From the NCBI GenBank assembly GCA_012960505.1, contig DUBC01000008.1, forward strand, positions 1 through 64,000: 64,000 bases of DNA. Reading direction: 5' to 3'. A program made the translations under genes and the position numbers. The notes beneath the pieces were generated by a model. It saw only the letters and a list, made by a program, of their open reading frames with translations. It had not been told where the DNA came from and ran no database searches. This document shows, piece after piece, positions 36,689-46,050 of the stretch. The stretch comes from Verrucomicrobiales bacterium (GTDB lineage Bacteria > Verrucomicrobiota > Verrucomicrobiia > Verrucomicrobiales > DEV007). How positions within the stretch are numbered: the first letter of the stretch is position 1; each line of letters starts with the position of its first letter.

Positions 36689-37834
36689 TTATTTTTCACC
36701 GCTCTCCTCAAGAAATCTCTCATGAACGATTTTCCCTGCATGCGTTAAGACGCAGCCAGATAATATTTCATCATCAAGATCGAGTTTAAATGTGTTCCCT
36801 TCCTGATCCCAAAAGTGCTCAACAAAATTACCCAAATTTGCGGAAAAAACCTGACTTGCATGCCTAGCAACACGACCTTCAAAATTACCAATGCCCACAA
36901 TACTAACTCCGTTTTCTGTTACAATTTCTTGATCCAAGACTGTACCTTCAACGTTTCCACCGGACTCAGCAGCCAAATCAATGATCATACTTCCTGGGTT
37001 CATTCTTTGAATTACATCCTTCGTAACAAGTATGGGAGATTTCCTACCAAAGACTTTGGCTGTAGTAATAACCACATCAGATTCTTCACAAACTTTTGCT
37101 TGTTCTTCACGCTGCTTTGCAAGCTGCTCAGGCGTCAACTCTTTTGCATACACCTGACCAGCTTCTGATGAATCATCACCAAGATCGATTCTTAACGCCT
37201 TGGCTCCAAGAGACTCTGCTTGTTCAAGGGCCTCCTGACGAACATCGAAGGCCGTGACCCTAGCACCTAAACGTTTAGCGGTAGCGATCGCCTGGAGTCC
37301 TGCCACTCCTATTCCCAAAATAAAGTACTTGGCAGGAGAAATTGTTCCTGCGGGAGTCATCATCATAGGCAGTATCTTATTCAGCTTATCTGCCGAATGT
37401 ATTACGGCCGTATATCCTGCAATATTTGCCTGTGAACTGAGCGCGTCCATCTTTTGAGCAAGAGTTGTTCTTGGGATCATTTCCAAACTCACTGCAGTGA
37501 TACCAGAGGACGCCATTGCATGAAGGGACTCACTATCATTAAACGGATCAAGAAAGCTAAGATGCATAGCACCCTGTTTGAGGATACTTATTTCTTCACT
37601 CGGAGGCTTCCTGACGCGAAAAATAAAATCAGCATTTGATAAGGATGAACCTTTGTCAGTAACGATTTTTGCTCCAGATTCAGAATATTCAATATCAGAA
37701 TGGTCACACCCAGCTCCAATTCCCGATTCAACCTCAACTTCCAATCCAATATCAACTAACCTCTTAACTGTTGTTGGAGTAAGGGCTGCTCTAGTTTCAC
37801 TAGAATCAGTCTCCTTGGGGGCAAATATTATCAT
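36689..37834 (-). CDS. pntAA: NAD(P) transhydrogenase subunit alpha, part 1 (NAD-binding)
   Basis: A 381-residue soluble NAD(H)-binding domain I protein, related to alanine dehydrogenase. The N-terminus is IIFAPKETDSSETRAALTP, the NAD motif GIGVAGLQAIATAKRLGARV, and MIIDLAAESGGN is the end of the domain. It is the first gene of the operon. The division into separate alpha-1, alpha-2 and beta genes is a known arrangement. Confidence 0.95.
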   Translation of the reverse strand: MIIFAPKETDSSETRAALTPTTVKRLVDIGLEVEVESGIGAGCDHSDIEYSESGAKIVTDKGSSLSNADFIFRVRKPPSEEISILKQGAMHLSFLDPFNDSESLHAMASSGITAVSLEMIPRTTLAQKMDALSSQANIAGYTAVIHSADKLNKILPMMMTPAGTISPAKYFILGIGVAGLQAIATAKRLGARVTAFDVRQEALEQAESLGAKALRIDLGDDSSEAGQVYAKELTPEQLAKQREEQAKVCEESDVVITTAKVFGRKSPILVTKDVIQRMNPGSMIIDLAAESGGNVEGTVLDQEIVTENGVSIVGIGNFEGRVARHASQVFSANLGNFVEHFWDQEGNTFKLDLDDEILSGCVLTHAGKIVHERFLEESGEK

Positions 37835-37888
37835 GAACTAGGTCAATTTATATACTGGAATCATGCCAAACTAACGCTGAAATGAAAT

Positions 37889-38794
37889 TTGTCGATTCCA
37901 ACAAAAATATTTTATATCTTATATAAAAGAATATCATTAAATATTAAAGCTCCTAATAAACTGATATATAAAGTAAATCAACCCCTTTGTAATCTTGCGA
38001 TACTATCCGCTCTAATGATCGTCGCATGCTCACAAAATGTGCCAAAATCCGTATCCGTTAAATCTAAAGATATAAGAACCAGCGGAATTCGCCTTTCTGG
38101 GCCAGAAGCGGAAAAAATTGGTGCTAAAATCTGGAAGAATGAGTGCGGAGGAACGCTAGAAGGCCTCACGAGCTGGAACAAAGGTGAATATTTTGCCTCT
38201 CTGGGTATCGGTCACTTCATATGGTATAGCCGCGTCAAACAAGGCCCCTTTGAAGAAAGTTTCCCAAAACTCATTCGATTCATAGCTTCAAAAGGAATCA
38301 GAGTCCCAAAAATAGCAAAAACAGTCGACTGCCCATGGAGTTCAAGAACAGAGTTCATTAATTCTAAAAATTCCCCTCAAATGAATCAATTAAGGGAATT
38401 CCTTCATAGGACAATTCCTTTACAGACCTCATTCATTCTAACTCGCCTCGAACGGGCTTTACCGAAGATGTTGATTCAAGTTTCTATAAATAAGCAGAAA
38501 AAAATTAAACATAATTTCTATACATTATTACAGAGCTCCCAAGGAAAGTACGCCTTAATGGACTATGTAAACTTTAAGGGAGAAGGAACAAACAAAAAAG
38601 AACGTTACAAAGGAAAGGGTTGGGGAATGCTACAAGTGCTTGAAGCGATGCGTCCAAATCTCTCCTCAAGCCAAGCAACACTTGAATTTGCCAGAGCTGC
38701 TGATCACGTTTTGACACAAAGAGTTGATAATGCTCCTAAAGATGAAACAAAATGGCTTAAGGGTTGGAGAAATAGACTCAAAACTTATTATTAA
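37889..38794 (+). CDS. Conserved hypothetical protein, probable lipoprotein
   Basis: A protein of up to 301 residues. A hydrophobic stretch NLAILSALMIVAC ends with a lipobox-like Cys near residue 47, so it is probably a lipoprotein. The domain starts IWKNECGGTLEGLTSWNKGE, then FASLGIGHFIWY. The GIGHFIWY and N-E-C-G-G patterns recur in a conserved family that I cannot assign to a function. The start is uncertain: the TTG at 37889 gives a long leader and the true start may lie further in. It is divergent from pntAA. Confidence 0.68.
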   Translation: MSIPTKIFYILYKRISLNIKAPNKLIYKVNQPLCNLAILSALMIVACSQNVPKSVSVKSKDIRTSGIRLSGPEAEKIGAKIWKNECGGTLEGLTSWNKGEYFASLGIGHFIWYSRVKQGPFEESFPKLIRFIASKGIRVPKIAKTVDCPWSSRTEFINSKNSPQMNQLREFLHRTIPLQTSFILTRLERALPKMLIQVSINKQKKIKHNFYTLLQSSQGKYALMDYVNFKGEGTNKKERYKGKGWGMLQVLEAMRPNLSSSQATLEFARAADHVLTQRVDNAPKDETKWLKGWRNRLKTYY

Positions 38795-38889
38795 TCACAA
38801 GACTTTACCGATTAATCAAAGTGAACACTTCTTTGACTTTTTCCTAGCTTGCGGCATTTATTAAATGTCCATTTAAACTACATTTTATA

Positions 38890-39315
38890 ATGTCATTAGA
38901 AACAACTCTCATACTATTCAAAACTGATTGCGTTGAAAAAAAAATAGTCGGTGAAATCCTTAAGCGATTTGAGAGCGAAGGATTTAAAATTAGGGGTATG
39001 AAAATGATATCCCTTTCAACCGAGACTCTGAATGAACACTATGCTCACGTAGCGGACAGGCCATTCTTCCCTAAAATACTTAATTTTATGCAGGCATGCC
39101 CCGTAATTTCTTTGGCTCTAGAAGGTGAGAACGCCATTGCACGTGTTCGAGAATTACTCGGACCAACAGATTCAACTGTTGCCGATAAGGGAACGATCCG
39201 TGGCGACTTTGGTGTCGATACAATGCGGAATGTATGTCATGCGTCAGATTCGGAAGAATCTGCCAGCAATGAATTGAAACGATTCTTTGGTGAGGGTGAA
39301 ATGTTTTCTTATTAA
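38890..39315 (+). CDS. ndk: Nucleoside diphosphate kinase
   Basis: A 141-residue enzyme that balances nucleoside triphosphate pools. The active-site His117 lies in NVCHASDS (usual NxxHGSDS, with Ala for Gly). The ATP-contact region has LFKTDCVEKK instead of the usual KPDxV. RGDFG is kept. The length is normal. These two substitutions are conservative, and the enzyme is likely functional. Confidence 0.95.
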   Translation: MSLETTLILFKTDCVEKKIVGEILKRFESEGFKIRGMKMISLSTETLNEHYAHVADRPFFPKILNFMQACPVISLALEGENAIARVRELLGPTDSTVADKGTIRGDFGVDTMRNVCHASDSEESASNELKRFFGEGEMFSY

Positions 39316-39322
39316 TTAGCTC

Positions 39323-39350
39323 TAATGTGATCCTTGTATGAATCACATTA
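39323..39350. other. Hairpin after ndk
   Basis: TAATGTGAT (39323-39331) and ATCACATTA (39342-39350) form a perfect nine-pair stem with a ten-base loop, 8 bases after the ndk stop. There is no T-tract after it on the plus strand, so it is a weak terminator or a protein-binding site. The spacing between TGTGA and TCACA (12 bases) is longer than the CRP site's 6. Confidence 0.4.
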
Positions 39351-39417
39351 ATTAAAAGACCCGGGCAGAGTAGTTTGCATAAAACAAACAACTGGCTATA
39401 CTATTGAGTCAACAGAG

Positions 39418-40476
39418 GTGAACTCAAAGAGGTTAAGAAAGATTAATTCTGTTATCAAAATAGCACGTACCATTGGCTGGCTTGCATTATTGGTTTCCAC
39501 AATATTGCATTCATTGATTCTTTTTAGCTTCAATTATAATAGTGACCAATTATCCATTGTTACAGTTTTCCCAATCTGGCTCTGGTCCGCGATCGGTTTA
39601 GGATTCATATTCATTTCAATAATATGTCTAAAGAAAAAACTACTCCTGTGGTTCTTTGGCGCGTGGATACTTACAGCATTGCTAGGATCAGATGAAATCA
39701 CATCATTAAAACGAGGGCTCATCCCAACAGTAAAAAAAATAAAAACGGAAACTGATCTAGCAAACCACATTCAAACGTTACGCATTGCATCGATCAATTG
39801 TAATGGTCGTAAAATTGAAGCAGCACTAGAATCAATCGACTACAATCCTGATGTTATTTTTTTGCAAGAATCTCCATCACCAAAAAACCTCCAAATCATA
39901 AAAAATAAATTATTAAACCCAACAATCCAGATTGTCGGGGGATGGGACTGTTCAATCATTGCTAAAGGAAAACTAACGAAAAGAAATTACTCCTCTATTT
40001 TCTATAATTACGCTACAGGTGCGATGCTAACACTTGAAAATGGTTCAACTATAGAGCTTCTATGCATTCATCTAGAAAGCGCAGTAACTCGCTGGGATCT
40101 ATGGAATAAAAATTGCTGGAAAGAGCATCAGAAACGAAGCCAAGAAAGGCGCGATCAATTAAAGCAGCTATTATCACAATATGAAGAGTTTGCCTCCGAT
40201 AGACCAAAAATCTTCGGTGGCGACTTCAATTCTCCCCAAAATAGCAACTTATTTAAAATATTATCACCTGAATATAAAAATGCATTCAGCTCCATCGGAA
40301 AAGGGATTGGTAACACATTCACTAATTATTTTCCAGTCATTCGCATCGACCATATCTATTCTAATCCGGCCCTCCAACCTGTTGACGCCAGCTCTATTAG
40401 AACAGTGCATTCAGATCATCGAATGCTGATATGTGATTTTATCCTAGAACAAAAGAATAAAGAAATTATTCATTAA
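39418..40476 (+). CDS. Membrane-anchored endonuclease/exonuclease/phosphatase-family protein
   Basis: A 352-residue protein with three N-terminal membrane segments (about residues 15-35, 50-68 and 72-90) followed by an EEP domain: RIASINCNG, VIFLQESPS, KIFGGDFNSP, RIDHIYS and SDHRMLI. These are the metal-binding and catalytic motifs. Substrates of the family range from DNA to phospholipids and sugar phosphates; the domain faces the periplasm or cytosol depending on topology. It starts at GTG 39418. The end overlaps the OsmC pseudogene by 11 bases, convergently. Confidence 0.85.
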   Translation: MNSKRLRKINSVIKIARTIGWLALLVSTILHSLILFSFNYNSDQLSIVTVFPIWLWSAIGLGFIFISIICLKKKLLLWFFGAWILTALLGSDEITSLKRGLIPTVKKIKTETDLANHIQTLRIASINCNGRKIEAALESIDYNPDVIFLQESPSPKNLQIIKNKLLNPTIQIVGGWDCSIIAKGKLTKRNYSSIFYNYATGAMLTLENGSTIELLCIHLESAVTRWDLWNKNCWKEHQKRSQERRDQLKQLLSQYEEFASDRPKIFGGDFNSPQNSNLFKILSPEYKNAFSSIGKGIGNTFTNYFPVIRIDHIYSNPALQPVDASSIRTVHSDHRMLICDFILEQKNKEIIH

Positions 40477-40879
40477 TCCACTTCCATGAAATTTCCTTTT
40501 GAATGTCTGGATGCAGAGAAAAATGGACAGGGCAAGCCATAGCCGCTTGTTCAATTAATTCCCTCTTAGGATGATCATCCGGTAAAGGGACTTCTATCTC
40601 AATTGTAATTTTCGCAATCCTTCGAGGCAAATCGAAACTCATTTCCTTTATGACCCTCCCCTTAACATCACCAATATCAACTCCATGCTTCTTAGCCGCT
40701 ATACCAAGAATTGTTAACATGCACACACCTAATGAATTTGCACATAAATCTGTTGGAGAAAATGCCTCTCCTAGACCATGATTATCAATAGGTGCGTCCG
40801 TTTCTATAGTCGCGCCTGATAAACCATGTTTGGCGCTGCACCGCTAATCTCTGTCGTAATTAATTTCTATTTCTACCAT
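40466..40879 (-). pseudogene. OsmC-family protein gene, interrupted by one in-frame TAG
   Basis: From the ATG at 40879-40877 the frame reads MVEIEINYDRD, then TAG at 40846-40844, then RCSAKHGLSGATIETDAP and so on, through EAFSPTDLCANSLGVCMLTILGIA to the end at 40466. This is a complete OsmC-type protein (about 136 residues) but for one codon. OsmC proteins reduce organic hydroperoxides using two cysteines: Cys in LGVCMLT and Cys in MACPVHFSL are both present. The TAG probably replaced a Leu TTG. A GTG start at 40726 could give only a truncated product without the first strands. Confidence 0.8.
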
Positions 40880-40932
40880 ATCTGAAAACGAGTTAATACT
40901 TGATTCTATTCTAAATAACGGAGCATATAACT

Positions 40933-43572
40933 TCAATTATTTTTGCCTTGGGCCTCGATAACTAAAACTATTCTAAACCCATAACTCACTCCTCTCTGAC
41001 CAAAGGGCTGAACGCTCCTATAAGATGACAAAAAATGCTGTTCTAAATGAGAATCGTATCCTCCTCCACGAGCAACTGACCATTCTTTAAAGTTAGATTC
41101 CCCACCATAAGAATCCTTAACCCACTCCCAAACATTTCCTGCAAGATCATAAAAACCCTTATCGTTTGGATTAAAACTCCCAACGGGCGAGGTATGAGAA
41201 AAACCATCCTCATACGAACGAACAATAGTAGACTCAGACAACCAACTCAAAGCTGATAAATCTGCAATGTTAACAGCTCTTTTTTCAGGAGGCCAATTAT
41301 TACCCCATGGAAACACCCCTTTGACTAGACGGTCTCGCTCCGCAGGGCTGGACCCTTTTTCAACCTTTAATCCTGCGGCAAAACTCCAATCCTTATCAGT
41401 TGGCAATTCATAACGTAAGTTAAATCCTACTTGTCCTTTACCTCTCTCATATTCAGTCAACCATTCACAAAACTTATCTATCTGATTCCTATTAACTAAG
41501 ACTACAGGATGTTTATCGTCTTGAGGGAATTTCGGCTTAGATTCACGTTTTTCTTCCGTCAAAGAGCAAAAATAATCAAAATCTTTAACTCTGATTTCCC
41601 AAGCTGACATCATAACATTATCCCTCAGTGGCAACATTGGAATACCTAAAGAATTCTTCCATTCCTTAGCAAAATCAACCCCATTACTCTCTCTCATTTT
41701 TACACTTACCGGATGATCAATACTGGATTGAAGATCTATCAATCGTTTCTCATCTCTATAACCTTTTAATCGAAAAAGAACTTCAATGGGATTAGGGGTC
41801 AAATCAGAGAGACGCAACCCTGTTTTACCCTCATACCTGTCATTAATATAAACCGAAGCTCCTTCCGGATCAGAATTCAGTGTTAGTGTTGCATAAGTTA
41901 CTGTACGCACATACGCAAAAAGTGGAGCCCTGTCCTCAAAAACATCTTTCCCGTAAACGACGTCCCTTTTCTCATGTTCAACATCCACTCTTAATTCATA
42001 GTTTTGATTCTCTGCTAAGTAACCTTTGTTTTGTTCTTCTAGGGTCATCCATTTAAAAAAATCCTCAGCCAAATGGGATCCCACCAATGCAGTCTCATAA
42101 ACAACAGCAGGATCTTCATTAGGAAGAATCAATTGAGCTTTATGGTAATCAACTGTCTCCAGAAGATTTGCAATATACTCTTCAAATTTCATTAATGGAA
42201 AAGGAACCTCCGAAACATGGTTCTCTTCAAAATAACTAAATTTCATCCCAAGTGAGTTTTGCCACTCCTCTTCCTCAATTGGAGGCTTATAGAATTCCAA
42301 ATGCCCTCCCAGTAATAATGTTTCATCAGCTTTGACAATACCTTGAGCCAACTTAATTCGGTAACCTTCCAGTTCTAACTCATAGTTAACCTTGCCGATT
42401 GATACCTCCGACTCAAAATAATCCGGTGAAGCAATTCCTTTGAATAACCTTTTTCTGCCATCTTCAAAGACCTGAAAAATTTTGGCGCCTCTAGGCACAG
42501 CAGTGATCCGAACATTTCCAAACTTATCTTCACCTATTTTAGGTTCTTTTTCCTCACTTTCCTCATCATCACCCTCTGTAATGGTATTGTTCCCATTAGA
42601 AGGAACGTCATCAGGTTCTTCGCTTTGTTTAATATGAAAAGGCTCAAAGAAATCAATGTTTGATACACCAAAAATAGCAATAGCAACCAAAGCCATGAGC
42701 AGTAAAGCTCTAGAGAACTTAACCACAATCGTACTAACTGCCCTCCTCTTATCCAAAGACTGCAAATCTTGGCTCATTTTGTGAGCATTATCGTAACGTT
42801 GCCCCGCCAGAGTGGCACATGCCTTGCAAATAATATCATTAAGGGAACGCCATTTTCTTCTCTCCACTTCATTCCCATTTGGATCTGAAATTGCAGGAAA
42901 TTCAAAACGATCCTTACCAGAACTCATTTCATAAAGGACCATACCCAAACTATAAATATCCGCCTTAGGATCACCCGGCCCTTCGGGCGGAACAAAACCT
43001 TCGGTGCCAACAAATGTGCGCTGCCCAGAAAGTGCCACAAGGCCAATATCAGCAATCTTAGGGATCCCATCCACAAAAATCACATTTGAAGGTTTAATGT
43101 CTCTATGAGTCAGACCCGACTCATGAATGTGATGTAAAGCACTCGCCATAATTGCACCCCACTCCCCACATTCATCCATTGACACTCTTTGTCTGTCTTT
43201 TATCTCAGATGCTAACGTTCTTGGAGCATACTTATCATCAATAACCTCAGACTTACTAACCTTATCATCTGCCAATTCCATGACATAATAATAGAAGCCA
43301 TCATCCATATTACGCCCAACATGCAAAATATTAACCAGGCCAGGATGAGTACGGGATATTGGCTCAAAAATTTTAATACCCTCAAATTCCCTTTCGAAGG
43401 TTCTATCGTATTCAAAGTCCTTACGATTGACCACTTTGATAGCCCGCATAGATCCAGTGACACTGCGCGCAAGCCAAACCTCTCCATAAGACCCTTTCCC
43501 AATCCTTCTAATCATTTCGTGATCAGGAATCAGTGGGGAGCTTTCACTGAAATCAGAAGAGCTGCTTTTCAA
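40933..43572 (-). CDS. Ser/Thr protein kinase with PEGA and SUMF1-type domains
   Basis: An 879-residue protein: kinase domain (residues 20-265), one membrane segment (about 288-308), PEGA-like domain (about 352-425), a degenerate SUMF1-like stretch (WQNSLGMKF, about 440-560), a second PEGA domain (about 565-640) and a SUMF1/FGE-like domain (about 650-870). Kinase residues: glycine loop IGKGSYGEV, Lys46 in AIK, HRDIKPSN and DIG for DFG. The SUMF1 domain has GNVWEWVKD and ARGGGYDS but lacks the catalytic Cys pair of true FGE, so it is probably a binding or structural module. The start overlaps the sigma-factor gene by 20 bases. Confidence 0.9.
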   Translation of the reverse strand: MKSSSSDFSESSPLIPDHEMIRRIGKGSYGEVWLARSVTGSMRAIKVVNRKDFEYDRTFEREFEGIKIFEPISRTHPGLVNILHVGRNMDDGFYYYVMELADDKVSKSEVIDDKYAPRTLASEIKDRQRVSMDECGEWGAIMASALHHIHESGLTHRDIKPSNVIFVDGIPKIADIGLVALSGQRTFVGTEGFVPPEGPGDPKADIYSLGMVLYEMSSGKDRFEFPAISDPNGNEVERRKWRSLNDIICKACATLAGQRYDNAHKMSQDLQSLDKRRAVSTIVVKFSRALLLMALVAIAIFGVSNIDFFEPFHIKQSEEPDDVPSNGNNTITEGDDEESEEKEPKIGEDKFGNVRITAVPRGAKIFQVFEDGRKRLFKGIASPDYFESEVSIGKVNYELELEGYRIKLAQGIVKADETLLLGGHLEFYKPPIEEEEWQNSLGMKFSYFEENHVSEVPFPLMKFEEYIANLLETVDYHKAQLILPNEDPAVVYETALVGSHLAEDFFKWMTLEEQNKGYLAENQNYELRVDVEHEKRDVVYGKDVFEDRAPLFAYVRTVTYATLTLNSDPEGASVYINDRYEGKTGLRLSDLTPNPIEVLFRLKGYRDEKRLIDLQSSIDHPVSVKMRESNGVDFAKEWKNSLGIPMLPLRDNVMMSAWEIRVKDFDYFCSLTEEKRESKPKFPQDDKHPVVLVNRNQIDKFCEWLTEYERGKGQVGFNLRYELPTDKDWSFAAGLKVEKGSSPAERDRLVKGVFPWGNNWPPEKRAVNIADLSALSWLSESTIVRSYEDGFSHTSPVGSFNPNDKGFYDLAGNVWEWVKDSYGGESNFKEWSVARGGGYDSHLEQHFLSSYRSVQPFGQRGVSYGFRIVLVIEAQGKNN

Positions 43573-44203
43573 GTTTCTGGATTTCCTTCTTTAATATTGA
43601 ACCAATGCGATGTTTTGCTAAATAAACTTGAGCAATACTAACTCCCAATTCTTTTTTGACCTTATCTACTGACCAGCCTTGAACAACGTAACAATCGAAT
43701 ATTTGAAACTGTTTAGGTGAAACTTTACCTTTCACTTTTGCTAGACTCCGATCTGTAATACTTTTGTTCCATTCCGCTTCCCATATCCTTTCAATTTCAG
43801 GACCATTCTGATCCTCGAATCTATCAATAACAGCAGTTCTTATTGAATCGTCCATTCCATGACAATCAACTATAGCATTATCCTTTTTTCTTTTGCGAAA
43901 CTGGTCAGCTATCCTCCAGCGACTCATGTTCATGAGCCACGCCTTAAATGAACCTTTATTTGGATCATACTTACCTTCTTTTTGCTGCTTAGCGATGCAG
44001 ATAATAGTTTCTTGAACTGCATCGAAAGCCTCTTCATTCTTTAAACCAGATTTTACAGCAACACCGTAAATCAAACGCCAATAAGTCTTATAAAAATCAT
44101 CCCAGCTCTTTTGATCCTCCCAATCATTGAGACGCTCAATTAAACTTTTCCTAGTCCGCTCATATGCGTCATTAAAATTAGGCTCTTTTGCCGAAACTGA
44201 CAT
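43553..44203 (-). CDS. RNA polymerase sigma factor, ECF type
   Basis: A 216-residue sigma-70 family factor. Region 2: WRLIYGVAVKSGL, AFDAVQETIICIA and GSFKAWLMNMSRWRIADQFRKRKKD, the last being the promoter-melting segment. Region 4: SPKQFQIFDCYVVQGWSVDKVKKELGVSIAQVYLAKHRI, a helix-turn-helix. It overlaps the downstream kinase gene by 20 bases. Sigma factors encoded next to Ser/Thr kinases are known in Planctomycetes and Verrucomicrobia; the kinase may regulate this factor by phosphorylation, which is inference. Confidence 0.9.
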   Translation of the reverse strand: MSVSAKEPNFNDAYERTRKSLIERLNDWEDQKSWDDFYKTYWRLIYGVAVKSGLKNEEAFDAVQETIICIAKQQKEGKYDPNKGSFKAWLMNMSRWRIADQFRKRKKDNAIVDCHGMDDSIRTAVIDRFEDQNGPEIERIWEAEWNKSITDRSLAKVKGKVSPKQFQIFDCYVVQGWSVDKVKKELGVSIAQVYLAKHRIGSILKKEIQKLEKQLF

Positions 44204-44322
44204 GTTATTAGAAATATAAATCGATTACTTAATGAAACACAATAATAGACGGTTATCATATAAAGCTCAGAACAATTCAATTCTGAAATAGATTCTCAGA
44301 AAATTAATCTCCAATCCCAATA

Positions 44323-45963
44323 ATGTCCCGTAAAATTGCCATTAGAGTAGATCCTGACGATGATGTTCTGGTTGCGCTTACTGACATCAAAAGTTCTGAA
44401 GAAATTGAACCAGGATTAATTACCAAGGAATTAATACCTGCCAAACAAAAGTTAGCAGGGAAAGACTTTAATGGTGGGGATGATATCACAATGTACGGAG
44501 TCGTAGTAGGTTCGACTAAAAAATCAATACGATCCGGGGAACTTATTAACACTGAAAATGTTACACACAAGTCTTCCCCTTATGAAGGGAAGAGCGGTGA
44601 GACAAGTTGGGATTTACCAGATATTTCAAAATACTCAAATAAAACATTTAATGGTTATCATCGGTCCGATGGAAAAGTAGGAACAGCCAATCATTGGATC
44701 TTTGTACCTTTAGTATTTTGTGAATCACGGAATCTTGAAATGCTAAAATCTGCATTAAAAAAGACTCTCGGGTACTCATTCGACGATCCTTACACTTCAT
44801 TTGCTCAAGATCTTAAAAAAGCTTACGAAGGGGGATCCAATGAGAAGAATCTGCGTGACCTTCAATCGAATAAATTTATCAAACAAAAACAACCTTTATT
44901 TGAAAATATAGACGGGTTGAAATTTTTAGACCATGGCTTGGGTTGTGGAGGAACGCGTGAAGATGCACAAACATTGTGCGGGCTGATAGCTGGATATATT
45001 AATCATCCTAACGTTGCTGGTGCAACTGTTCTGAGTCTAGGTTGTCAAAATGCACAAGTGAGTATTTTGCAAGAAGAGATATATTCTCGTTCACCACAAT
45101 TCGACAAGCCATTACTAATTTTCGAGCAACAGAAATTCACCTCAGAGCGAGAAATGTTAAATTCCGCCATCAGAGAAACATTCATAGGAATGATTTCTGC
45201 AAATCAAATCAACCGGAACCCTGCTGACCTTTCTAATATTTGCTTAGGAGTCGAATGTGGTGGATCGGATGGCTTTTCAGGGATATCAGCTAACCCCACC
45301 ATCGGTCAATGCGCGGACCTGATTGTGGGTCTTGAAGGCTCAGTAATACTCTCTGAATTTCCAGAACTTTGCGGCGTCGAGCAGGACCTATGTAATAGAT
45401 GCATAGATAATGAAACTGCATTCAGATTCGCCTCTTTGATGAAAGTGTATAATGCTCGGGCCGAAGCGCACGGGTCAGGGTTTAAAGATAATCCTTCCCC
45501 TGGAAACATTAAGGATGGCCTAATAACTGATGCTATTAAATCAGCAGGGGCTGCAAAGAAGGGTGGAACTTCACCCATTATTGAGGTTCTTGATTATCCA
45601 CAACCCGTGACCAAGAAAGGCCTTTCCCTATTATGCACTCCGGGAGGTGATGTAGAATCAACGACTGCCATGACCGGATCAGGAGCTAACCTTATGGTCT
45701 TTTCGACTGGACTTGGCACTCCAACAGGAAACCCCATAACTCCGACAATCAAAATTTCAACTAACAGCGAACTGGCGGAGAGATTACCCGACCTCATTGA
45801 CTTTGATACTGGATCAATCATACGAGGCGAATCTTCAATAGAAGAACTAGGAAATAATCTCCTCGATCTACTCATTGAAACGGCTAGCGGTACATACAAA
45901 CCAAAAGCAGTCATCTTAGGACAGGATGATTTTCTACCCTGGAAGAGGGGTGTTTCATTATAA
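44323..45963 (+). CDS. uxaA: Altronate/galactarate dehydratase (UxaA/GarD family)
   Basis: A 546-residue dehydratase with an N-terminal SAF domain (to about residue 85) and a catalytic domain beginning KTFNGYHRSDGKVGTANHWIFVP. Conserved motifs include HGLGCGGTREDAQTLCGL and GVECGGSDGFSGISANP, containing the Cys that help bind Fe. Altronate is dehydrated to 2-keto-3-deoxygluconate in uronate breakdown. Whether altronate or another aldarate is used cannot be decided here, since no other uronate genes lie nearby. Confidence 0.85.
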   Translation: MSRKIAIRVDPDDDVLVALTDIKSSEEIEPGLITKELIPAKQKLAGKDFNGGDDITMYGVVVGSTKKSIRSGELINTENVTHKSSPYEGKSGETSWDLPDISKYSNKTFNGYHRSDGKVGTANHWIFVPLVFCESRNLEMLKSALKKTLGYSFDDPYTSFAQDLKKAYEGGSNEKNLRDLQSNKFIKQKQPLFENIDGLKFLDHGLGCGGTREDAQTLCGLIAGYINHPNVAGATVLSLGCQNAQVSILQEEIYSRSPQFDKPLLIFEQQKFTSEREMLNSAIRETFIGMISANQINRNPADLSNICLGVECGGSDGFSGISANPTIGQCADLIVGLEGSVILSEFPELCGVEQDLCNRCIDNETAFRFASLMKVYNARAEAHGSGFKDNPSPGNIKDGLITDAIKSAGAAKKGGTSPIIEVLDYPQPVTKKGLSLLCTPGGDVESTTAMTGSGANLMVFSTGLGTPTGNPITPTIKISTNSELAERLPDLIDFDTGSIIRGESSIEELGNNLLDLLIETASGTYKPKAVILGQDDFLPWKRGVSL

Positions 45964-45990
45964 TCAACCAATGAAACTAAGTATTAGAGT

Positions 45991-46015
45991 ATGACTCGCG
46001 TAATGGTGCGGTCAT
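45991..46015. promoter_or_regulatory. Inverted repeat upstream of the two-component operon
   Basis: ATGAC-T-CGC (45991-45999) pairs with GCG-GTCAT (46008-46015), eight pairs with one bulged T and an eight-base loop, 36 bases before the response-regulator start. It could be the operator of an autoregulated regulator or the remains of a terminator for the gene before it; no T-tract follows. Confidence 0.3.
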
Positions 46016-46050
46016 ATTCTTCGCATAATATCTAATGGATTCGATCAATT

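Noticed and set aside
40933..43572. SUMF1 domain of the kinase as an active formylglycine-generating enzyme
   Set aside because: The catalytic C-x4-C pair is replaced (GGGYDSHLEQHF), so enzymatic activity is unlikely.
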